From G942493375 sp942493375 (GTDB taxonomy: Bacteria; Armatimonadota; UBA5829), in NCBI GenBank assembly GCA_942493375.1, contig OW818698.1:2604001-2668000 (forward strand): 64,000 nt of DNA, in the 5' to 3' direction. Shown piece by piece: positions 27,001 to 34,238 of the stretch. The notes below the pieces were generated by a model that searched no databases, had not been told where the DNA came from, and saw nothing but the letters and a program-made list of their open reading frames with translations. Both the position numbers and the translations under genes were made by a program. Within the stretch, counting starts at the first letter, position 1, and each line of letters opens with the position of its first letter.

Positions 27001-27028
27001 ATTATACGTTGAACTATTACTCTTGCAA
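27001..27028 (-). promoter_or_regulatory. Possible promoter for the URO-D gene
   Basis: On the minus strand TTGCAA (27028-27023) and a perfect TATAAT (27006-27001) are 16 bases apart, about 50 bases before the URO-D start. It overlaps no gene, lying just past the terminator of the binding-protein gene. Confidence 0.45.
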
Positions 27029-27079
27029 CAAAAATACTGCAACTGCAGGGATATCATACTACCCTACAGTTGCAGTATT
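27028..27079 (-). terminator. Rho-independent terminator of the binding-protein gene
   Basis: On the minus strand, arms GAATACTGCAACTG and CAGTTGCAGTATT enclose a further CCC/GGG pair with one mismatch, and the stem is followed by TTTTTG. It lies about 40 bases after the stop of the gene ending at 27118. Confidence 0.8.
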
Positions 27080-27117
27080 CTGACTTCTGACTCCTGTCTC
27101 CTGACTTCTTCCCTTCT

Positions 27118-28128
27118 CTACTTAAGCCATTTATCCAAATCCGGCTGCAGGAGTTCTTTTATCTCTGGCTGGTTCATGTTTTCTTTTGTCACCAGAGTCG
27201 CGCCGGTATCTATTCTTGCTTCGACTTTTTCGCCTTTTATCTTAGCTACGATGGTTTTCACTGCCATATAACCCATGTTGACCGGATTCTGTAGTACGAG
27301 GCCATTGATATCACCTTTAGTCAGACCGTCTACAAGCTGCTTGGAACCGTCAAATCCGACAAACTTAACTTTTCCTGCCAGTCCACCATCCTGCAGGGCT
27401 CTCAGCATACCGAAAGTCGTTGATTCGTTCGGGCAGAAGAAACCGTCGACTTTTTTGAACCTTGCCAGCAGGTTCTCACCGGCTTTACATGCAGATTCAG
27501 GGGTAACTCCACCATACTGGTTGGAACTGATAACCTTGATGCCTGCGAACTTAGCTATGGCATCCATAAAGCCTTTTTCTCTCTCATTGGTACTGGCTGA
27601 ACCTTCAGCATAACGAAGCATTATCACGCTGCCTTTACCATTGAGGATTTTACCAAGGCATTCTCCAGCTATCTGCCCACCTTTGAAGTTATCCGTAGCT
27701 ACAAATGAACTGAAATCGTTGCCTTTTAATGAGGAGTCAAAAATAACTACCGGTATATTGTTTTTTACTGCATCGGCTACCGGAGTTCGCAGTGCTGCAT
27801 CATCAAGCGGAGCCAGGCATATCCCGTCCACTCCTTTGGTAAGGAAGTCTTCCATAACAGATATCTGATTGTCTCTGTCATCTTCTTTGACTGGGCCTTT
27901 CCAGATGATATCGACATTGAGTTCCTGAGATGCCTTGACCGCACCCGCATGGACTGACTTCCAGAACTCGTGCATCGTTCCTTTTGGAATCACTGCAATA
28001 GTCAGTTTCTTCTCACTGGCTTTGGGAGCAGTAGTTGTCTGTGTGGTCGGTTCTTCTTTCTTACCACATCCAGCAATAACTAAAACAGCCAAAATAACTA
28101 AAGCAAATCGAGCCGCAATCTTCATCAT
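27118..28128 (-). CDS. Sugar ABC transporter substrate-binding lipoprotein (RbsB type)
   Basis: A 336-residue protein with a lipoprotein signal (MMKIAARFALVILAVLVIAGCG, Cys near residue 21) and a Ser/Thr-rich linker (about 25-42). The mature part is a two-lobe periplasmic-binding-protein fold of the LacI/RbsB class: 'LTIAVIPKGTMHEFWKSVHAGAVKASQELNVD', 'DGICLAPLDDAALRTPVADAVKNNIPVVIFDSS' and 'KVKFVGFDGSKQLVDGLTKGDINGLVLQNPVNMGYM'. It captures a monosaccharide or similar ligand for the RbsA/RbsC-type components encoded at 20247-22745. GGAGG precedes the start. It has its own terminator (27028-27079), so it is transcribed apart from the transporter genes. Confidence 0.88.
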   Translation of the reverse strand: MMKIAARFALVILAVLVIAGCGKKEEPTTQTTTAPKASEKKLTIAVIPKGTMHEFWKSVHAGAVKASQELNVDIIWKGPVKEDDRDNQISVMEDFLTKGVDGICLAPLDDAALRTPVADAVKNNIPVVIFDSSLKGNDFSSFVATDNFKGGQIAGECLGKILNGKGSVIMLRYAEGSASTNEREKGFMDAIAKFAGIKVISSNQYGGVTPESACKAGENLLARFKKVDGFFCPNESTTFGMLRALQDGGLAGKVKFVGFDGSKQLVDGLTKGDINGLVLQNPVNMGYMAVKTIVAKIKGEKVEARIDTGATLVTKENMNQPEIKELLQPDLDKWLK

Positions 28129-28218
28129 TCTCCTCCAATTTACCGATTCTACAGTAATAAGGAGTAGTTAGACGAATAACTGACTGTGTCCTTCTAAAAA
28201 TGCACTATAGAAGCTACC

Positions 28219-28290
28219 CCCTGGGCACGCCGAACCAAAGTTCGGCATGTCCGGAAGTATATGCCGAATTGGGGTTCGGCGTGCCCAGGG
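28219..28290. repeat. 72-bp compound palindrome between divergent genes
   Basis: The outer arms CCCTGGGCACGCCGAACC (28219-28236) and their complement ending at 28290 are perfect. Each half also contains its own short palindrome (GCCGAAC...GTTCGGC), so the DNA could form a cruciform or a cloverleaf-like RNA. It sits between the start of the binding-protein gene (minus) and the start of the GH42-like gene (plus). Confidence 0.8.
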
Positions 28291-28385
28291 AATCAACACT
28301 GCTGAAGGACTCTGCCTGGCCTCTGTCGAATGACCACTGATAGAACCATTTTGCTTGCAACACTGTTCGCCGGAGAGGTAACATT

Positions 28386-31013
28386 ATGCCCATCTACAAC
28401 CGCTTCTTCTACACCGTTATTGCCGTGCTTTTCCTTGCCCCAGCACTAACCCAGTCAGCACCGTTGACTGTAAGAGTGGATGCTTCCAAGGGAGCGCCGA
28501 GGTTGTTAGTCAATGGTAAACCTGTCCGCGCACGTGTGTTTTATGGGCAACCCGCCTCCGGAACCGTACATCTTCCTACTACAGGGCAGTTAGTATCGTA
28601 TGAGTTCACTCCGGTAATGTCAGCAACCGATGCCGCTACAGTGCACTTCCGATTAGGGCAGACCCTTGGGGATGTTTACCTGGACAATGTCCAAATAACC
28701 GACCTGACCACCGGCAAAGATATTATGCCTACTTGTCAATTTGAAGGTGGAAAAGAAGACTTTTCAAGAGATTGGGCAATCTGGCCTCCTCCTGCTCAGA
28801 ATACGGTCGGAACAATAACAGTAGAACCTGGAGTTGGGCAGGATGGCACATCAGGCCTGCATATACGTATTGTAGCTCCACCAAATGGAGTCTGGCCGGA
28901 CTTCCACTTCTATCGCAACCCCAATCTAACACTTGATAAGGAACACCGTTATCGCGTTTCATTCTGGGCAAAAGCCGCACCAGAGCGCTATCTTACTACA
29001 TCATTCTATAAACCGGGAACAACCTACACATATCTCGGAGGGCCTCCAGGTCATTATGAGTCACAAGTTAAACTGGCTGCTGCTGCCGGCGTTGATTTCG
29101 TCAGTACTTCACCTCCTATGCCATGGCCTGCTCCCGGAGAGCCAGAGGACTGGAGCGGTGTAGACTCAATTGTTGAGACTACGATCAAATCCAATCCACA
29201 CGCCTTGATGATCCCGAGAATCGGATTGTATGCCCCTCAATGGTGGTTGGATGCACATCCGGATGAGCTTATGAAATGGGAAGATGGCAAACACGGTGCT
29301 GGATGGGCATCACCAGCCTCAGAATTATTCCAGAAGGAAGCATCTGAACGGTTGGCAAAACTTATCCAGCACCTGGAAACCAAGTATGGTGACCATATGG
29401 CAGGATATCACCCGGTCGGGCAGAACACAGGTGAGTGGTTCTATATGGACTCTTGGGAACGTGCACTCAATGGGTATTCTCCGTGCGATGTAGCTGCATT
29501 CCGAAAGTGGCTGCAAAGTCACTATGCCAGCGTCGATGAACTCCGCATAGCCTGGAATGACAATACGGTTGACTTCGATAATGCCAGCGTTCCTACCGTA
29601 AAAGCCCGGCATTCGGCTCCGGATGGCATCTTCCGTAATCCTGTCACTGAACGTCCAATCATAGACTTTGTCCAATTCCAACAAGACTCAATGGCTGACA
29701 GTGTCTGTGGTTTTGCCAAGGTAGTCCGCAATACAACACAAGGCAAAAAGCTGGTCCTGTTCTTCTACGGTTACGTCTTCGAGTTCTCACCCGTCTCCAC
29801 CGGACCTGGTTCTGCAGGTCACTATGCATTGCGAAAGCTGCTCAACTGTCCGGACATAGATGTTCTCTGTTCACCAATCTCTTACTTTGACCGGGGTCTG
29901 GGACAGAGCGCGCCTTGCATGACTGCAGCTGAAAGCGTTGCGCTTGCTAAGAAAATGTGGCTCAATGAGGATGACACCCGGACTCACCTTACTAAAGAGA
30001 GTCTCTTCCCTGGTTCCGAGCACATACTTACTTCACTTGCTCAGACGAACAGTGAACTCATCCGCAACACTGCACAGGAGTCACTTCGCAACTTTGCCAC
30101 GTGGTGGATGGACCTTGGAGCTACTGGTTGGTTCGATGATCCTGGCATGTGGGCTGAAATGAAACGCCTGAGCAAACTGGATCTCCCAATGCTCAAAAAA
30201 CCGACTCCATTCCGTCCCCAGGTAGCTTTGGTTTTGGATGAGAAAAGTATGTTGCGTATGGCGGACGGCAGCAACCTTGTTGGTAATCCTGGAATATATG
30301 AAGCCCGCCGGGCACTCGGTCGAATGGGTGCTCCATATGGTCAATATTTGTTGGATGATGTAGCTGCAGGTAGAGTGCATGCGAAGCTGTATGTTTTCGT
30401 AAACGCATGGTGCCTCGATGCCAAAACACGCGCGGCTTTAATTAAAGCAACCAAAGGCAGCGTCTCCATCTGGTGCTATGCTCCGGGGTACTTCGACAAC
30501 TACCGCAAATCTCCTGAAGCTATGCAGGAACTCACTGGATTTGCACTGGCACCCGTATCTCCTGCCCAGGCTCTAGCCACAGCAACCAGTAAGACTTCAA
30601 AAATCGGCAATCCAATCGGTATTGCCCAACCGGTTAATCCGTTGTTCGCCGCATCCGATGCAAAACCCGCTGAGATTCTGGCTACGTACCCGGATGGTTC
30701 CACAGCAATCGCCATACGAAGCCGAAAGTCCAGAACATCTATCTTCTCCGGTGCCCCTGGACTGACGTCAGATTTCTTAAGGTTCGCAGCAAAAAAAGCC
30801 GGAGTTCATCTGTATTCTGATATTGATTGCAACATATGGGCAAATGGTCCATTCATATCGCTGCATGCCTCCCAGGACGGCCCCGTGCGCATATACACCG
30901 GCCGTAAATCCGTGGTAACCGATGTCCTGACCGGCAAACCCGTAGCCAAAGGCCCAATCTTTACTCTGAACCTAAAACGCGCCGATACTTGGGTGTTGAA
31001 AATTGGACAGTGA
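28386..31013 (+). CDS. Secreted GH42-like beta-galactosidase-type protein with binding domain
   Basis: An 875-residue protein with a signal peptide (MPIYNRFFYTVIAVLFLAPALT) and GAGGT 6 bases before the ATG. Residues about 25-200 look like a carbohydrate-binding beta-sandwich ('DVYLDNVQITDL', 'YRVSFWAKAAPE'). The catalytic TIM barrel (about 215-560) resembles GH42: 'GYHPVGQNTGEWFYMDSWE' near residue 345 has a candidate acid/base Glu, and 'KKMWLNEDDTR' near 523 a candidate nucleophile Glu. The C-terminal part (about 600-875) resembles the trimerisation/GATase-like domain of GH42. It is predicted to act outside the cytoplasm on galactosides or similar glycans; the substrate is not known. Confidence 0.75.
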   Translation: MPIYNRFFYTVIAVLFLAPALTQSAPLTVRVDASKGAPRLLVNGKPVRARVFYGQPASGTVHLPTTGQLVSYEFTPVMSATDAATVHFRLGQTLGDVYLDNVQITDLTTGKDIMPTCQFEGGKEDFSRDWAIWPPPAQNTVGTITVEPGVGQDGTSGLHIRIVAPPNGVWPDFHFYRNPNLTLDKEHRYRVSFWAKAAPERYLTTSFYKPGTTYTYLGGPPGHYESQVKLAAAAGVDFVSTSPPMPWPAPGEPEDWSGVDSIVETTIKSNPHALMIPRIGLYAPQWWLDAHPDELMKWEDGKHGAGWASPASELFQKEASERLAKLIQHLETKYGDHMAGYHPVGQNTGEWFYMDSWERALNGYSPCDVAAFRKWLQSHYASVDELRIAWNDNTVDFDNASVPTVKARHSAPDGIFRNPVTERPIIDFVQFQQDSMADSVCGFAKVVRNTTQGKKLVLFFYGYVFEFSPVSTGPGSAGHYALRKLLNCPDIDVLCSPISYFDRGLGQSAPCMTAAESVALAKKMWLNEDDTRTHLTKESLFPGSEHILTSLAQTNSELIRNTAQESLRNFATWWMDLGATGWFDDPGMWAEMKRLSKLDLPMLKKPTPFRPQVALVLDEKSMLRMADGSNLVGNPGIYEARRALGRMGAPYGQYLLDDVAAGRVHAKLYVFVNAWCLDAKTRAALIKATKGSVSIWCYAPGYFDNYRKSPEAMQELTGFALAPVSPAQALATATSKTSKIGNPIGIAQPVNPLFAASDAKPAEILATYPDGSTAIAIRSRKSRTSIFSGAPGLTSDFLRFAAKKAGVHLYSDIDCNIWANGPFISLHASQDGPVRIYTGRKSVVTDVLTGKPVAKGPIFTLNLKRADTWVLKIGQ

Positions 31014-31082
31014 ATTGGATGAGATAGCAAGTTGTGATATCATGTAATTAGCTGCTTATTACATGTTGCAATGAGGTGTATT

Positions 31083-31370
31083 ATGATTGACTTGACTGAA
31101 ATACGTTCGCTTACCGAGTTTGTCCGACATTCCAAGGAATGTACTGACAAGATAAGATCGAAAAAGTCACCGATGGTATTGACCATAAACGGAAAAGCAG
31201 AACTAGTGGTGCAAGACGCAGAATCGTATCAGGCAATGCAGGAAAAACTTTACCATGCAGAGACACTTGAAGCAATACGAGAAGGACTCGAACAGGCAGA
31301 AAGAGGTGAATCAAGACCTGCCCATCAGGTGTTCGCGGAATTGGAAAAGAAATATGGCCTATCGCGTTGA
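31083..31370 (+). CDS. Antitoxin of the Phd/YefM family
   Basis: A 95-residue protein starting at the second ATG (31083), which has GAGG 6 bases upstream. 'TEIRSLTEFVRHSKECTDKIRSKKSPMVLTINGKAELVVQDAESYQAM' is the Phd/YefM fold used to bind operator DNA; the C-terminal helix (about 50-95) would wrap and block the toxin. Its end overlaps the start of the RelE/ParE-type toxin gene by 17 bases, so the pair is a single autoregulated unit. Confidence 0.85.
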   Translation: MIDLTEIRSLTEFVRHSKECTDKIRSKKSPMVLTINGKAELVVQDAESYQAMQEKLYHAETLEAIREGLEQAERGESRPAHQVFAELEKKYGLSR

Positions 31371-31692
31371 ATTAACTCCCAGAGCTACAAAGGATATCGA
31401 TAAAGCATTCGAATACATAAATGATGCGGCTCCGACACGTGCGAAGCGTTGGTTATTAGGCTTGATGAAAACGGTATATTCCCTTGGACACATGCCTGAG
31501 CGATTTCCAATAGCGCGGGAGAGCATCGATTTCGATACAGAGATTCGGCAAGTTACATATGGAAAGCGCACAGGTATTTACCGAATCATATTTCGTATAT
31601 ACAAAGATACTCCAACCGAAGGAGTCGTCCGAGTCATCTTTGTACGTCATGGTGCACAAGACCGATTAAAACCAGAAGACCTGGACGAATAG
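31354..31692 (+). CDS. Toxin of the RelE/ParE family
   Basis: A 112-residue protein beginning MAYRVELTPRATKDIDKAFEYI, the standard opening of RelE/ParE-type toxins, with 'GIYRIIFRIYKD' and 'VVRVIFVRHGAQDRLKPEDL' as the C-terminal strand region. RelE toxins cut mRNA on the ribosome and ParE toxins poison gyrase; these cannot be separated here. The start codon lies inside the antitoxin gene (overlap 31354-31370), so translation is coupled. The pair stands between unrelated hydrolase genes. Confidence 0.85.
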   Translation: MAYRVELTPRATKDIDKAFEYINDAAPTRAKRWLLGLMKTVYSLGHMPERFPIARESIDFDTEIRQVTYGKRTGIYRIIFRIYKDTPTEGVVRVIFVRHGAQDRLKPEDLDE

Positions 31693-31780
31693 CCTTAACT
31701 CAGCAATATAAAAATAATACGAGGCTGAGAAATCTCCCAGCAATGATGCTCGACCCTAACTTCCAAGGAGGAACCGGACA

Positions 31781-34225
31781 TTGTCAGTTATATCACTAAA
31801 TGGTGAGTGGAAAATAAAGGGTATTGACCCTGAGGGTAAGAAAAACGTTGAACTGGCTGGGGTAGTTCCCGGGCAGGTACATACAGACCTGGTAAAAGCT
31901 GGAATAATTCCAGACCCGTTCTGGCGAGATCAGGCTGAGCAGTGCCAATGGGTGGAAAACTGGGACTGGCATTACAGCCGCAGCTTCGAAGTCCCTGAAG
32001 ATTTTGACACAACCTGGGTTGAAATAAACTTTGAAGGTCTGGATACATTCGCAACAATCATCCTTAACGACGAGGAAATTGCCAAAACAGCGAATATGCT
32101 TGTACCCCAGATTCTGGATGTAAGCAACAAGCTCAAACATGGCACTAACCATCTGGAAGTCCGCTTTGCAGGCCTCAGTAAATCCCTTGAAGGCAAACCC
32201 TGGCAGGATTTCTCCGCTGCATTCACTGCTGATAGAGTCTACGCCCGCAAAATGCAGTGCACCTTCGGCTGGGACTGGGTTCATCGCCTGGTCAGTGCAG
32301 GCATCTGGCAACCGGTTACTATAATTTCATATAAAGATGCACACTTAACGAGCACATTCATCCATACACTCAGTATTGCAGAAAACAAAGCTCAAATTGC
32401 CATCGAAGTTTCTGCTGAGAGTAAATCAACAGCTGATCTATCAGCCGATGTCACAATAATAGCACCTGATGGCTCGAATGTCTGGAATGGTCAGCTGGGA
32501 ATTGCTGATGGAGTCGGATCAGCAAACATTGATCTTGACAACCCTCAGCTGTGGTGGCCGAATGGTTATGGGGATCATCCGCTGTATACATGTAATGTAT
32601 CCCTTAAAAATGGAACTGAAGTCCTCGATACCGACAGCGTGGAGTTCGGAATCCGCACAATTTCAATAGAAGAGATAGACGACGAAGTTGGAACAAGTCT
32701 GACAATATGCATAAACGGTAAGCGAATATTTGCCAAGGGAGGCAACTGGGTACCAGCTGATGCTTTCCCGGCAACCATTACTCCCGAACGCTATGATCGA
32801 TTGATCTACCTGGCAAAAGAGGCCAATGTAAACCTCCTGAGATGCTGGGGAGGTGGATTGTATGAGCCCAAGGCATTCTGGGATGCATGCAATAAGTATG
32901 GAGTTATGATCAGCCAGGACTTCCTGCTGGCTTGTGCAGAATATCCCGAGAATGATCCGGAGTTCATGGCCCAGCTTAAAGAGGAATACGCAAAAGCTAT
33001 TGTGATGCTGAGAAATCACCCGAGCTTGATAATGTGGTATGGAGACAACGAACTCGGTTTAAACCATACCCCGGATGTAGAATATCCTGGTAAAAAGATC
33101 GCCCGTGAGATCAGCGGTCCAATTTGTGCAACACTCGATCCATCCCGTCCATTCCGTGCAACCAGTCCGTTCGGAGGCACCCCCAATAATTGTATGACTT
33201 CAGGTGACTGCCATGCATCTGCCTGGTATGACCCGAGCCTGTTCGAATCCGATATGAGCGATTACAGGGAGAGGATCATCAACACAGTCGGTCGCTTTAT
33301 GAGTGAACACGCTGTGCCGGGTGCTCCTCCTATGAGATCCCTGCGTAAATTCATGACTGATGATGATATCCGCGATGGAGACGGTGGTCAAATCTGGGAG
33401 TATCACACCAACGACAACCCATATAACGGTGTAGAAATCACCCACTATAAAATGCTCGAGATGACGGCGCGTTGTCTATTCGGAACACCAAAAGACAATG
33501 ACACCAGGATCGCCCAGATGGGTTATGCTCATTACGAGTGGATCAAGATGGCAGTCGAAGCCGCACGCCGCAAGAAACCCTACTGCAGAGGTATTCAGTT
33601 CTGGATGTACAACGACTGCTGGCCCGCAAGCGGTTGGAGCGTTGTTGACTATTACGGTTATCCCAAAGCTGGATACTATGCAATGAAGAGAGTTTTCAAA
33701 CCTCTCATAGTATCTGTAGATTCCCGGGACGGCTACTACAATGTGTGGGTATGCAATGACTTGCAGAATCCTGTCTCCGGAGAACTCGATATAACCGTGC
33801 AGTCTTGGTCTGGTGAAGTAAAGCTTGTTAGACACATCCAGTTCACTGTGCCGGAGGATATTTCGCAGACCGTAATCAAGATACCAGCGGATGAACTTGC
33901 AGGGCTCCTGAACGAACAGAGCGTTCTGGTCTGCGACCTCACCAGCTACCAAGGCACCGACCGCGCGCTTTATTATGATTACATGCCATACAAAATGCAG
34001 TTGCCTAAAGCTAATCTGACGGTAACACGAGCAGACAGCGAAGATGGCGGGATATTAATGATCTCCAGCGAAAACTATGCCAGAGTTGTCACCCTGGATG
34101 CCGATGTAGACTTCAGCGACAACTATTTCGATTTGCTGCCTGGAGAAAGCCGCGCAATCGCCTGGACAAACCCGGCAAAAGACTTCGACGGCAAGATCGG
34201 CATTACTTGCTGGAACTGCGAATAG
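31781..34225 (+). CDS. Beta-mannosidase-like protein (GH2)
   Basis: An 814-residue protein starting at a TTG with AAGGAGG about 9 bases upstream. The GH2 layout is clear: N-terminal jelly roll (about 5-180, 'VPGQVHTDLVKAGIIPDPF' and 'WHYSRSFEVP' are typical of beta-mannosidases), Ig-like domain (about 185-290), TIM barrel (about 300-600) and C-terminal beta-domain. 'MWYGDNELG' near residue 416 holds the likely acid/base Glu and 'FMSEHAVPG' near 507 the likely nucleophile Glu. It would remove terminal beta-linked mannose. No signal peptide is present. It is the first of a tight three-gene operon. Confidence 0.85.
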   Translation: MSVISLNGEWKIKGIDPEGKKNVELAGVVPGQVHTDLVKAGIIPDPFWRDQAEQCQWVENWDWHYSRSFEVPEDFDTTWVEINFEGLDTFATIILNDEEIAKTANMLVPQILDVSNKLKHGTNHLEVRFAGLSKSLEGKPWQDFSAAFTADRVYARKMQCTFGWDWVHRLVSAGIWQPVTIISYKDAHLTSTFIHTLSIAENKAQIAIEVSAESKSTADLSADVTIIAPDGSNVWNGQLGIADGVGSANIDLDNPQLWWPNGYGDHPLYTCNVSLKNGTEVLDTDSVEFGIRTISIEEIDDEVGTSLTICINGKRIFAKGGNWVPADAFPATITPERYDRLIYLAKEANVNLLRCWGGGLYEPKAFWDACNKYGVMISQDFLLACAEYPENDPEFMAQLKEEYAKAIVMLRNHPSLIMWYGDNELGLNHTPDVEYPGKKIAREISGPICATLDPSRPFRATSPFGGTPNNCMTSGDCHASAWYDPSLFESDMSDYRERIINTVGRFMSEHAVPGAPPMRSLRKFMTDDDIRDGDGGQIWEYHTNDNPYNGVEITHYKMLEMTARCLFGTPKDNDTRIAQMGYAHYEWIKMAVEAARRKKPYCRGIQFWMYNDCWPASGWSVVDYYGYPKAGYYAMKRVFKPLIVSVDSRDGYYNVWVCNDLQNPVSGELDITVQSWSGEVKLVRHIQFTVPEDISQTVIKIPADELAGLLNEQSVLVCDLTSYQGTDRALYYDYMPYKMQLPKANLTVTRADSEDGGILMISSENYARVVTLDADVDFSDNYFDLLPGESRAIAWTNPAKDFDGKIGITCWNCE

Positions 34226-34238
34226 TGGGTGACAAAAA

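Noticed and set aside
28386..31013. Assigning lacZ-type beta-galactosidase activity
   Set aside because: The match is to GH42-like layout only; the candidate Glu residues are in loosely matching contexts, so I do not name the substrate.
31083..31692. Toxin-antitoxin pair as a sign of an integrated mobile element
   Set aside because: No integrase, transposase, attachment site or change in composition is seen on either side; such pairs are common on chromosomes.
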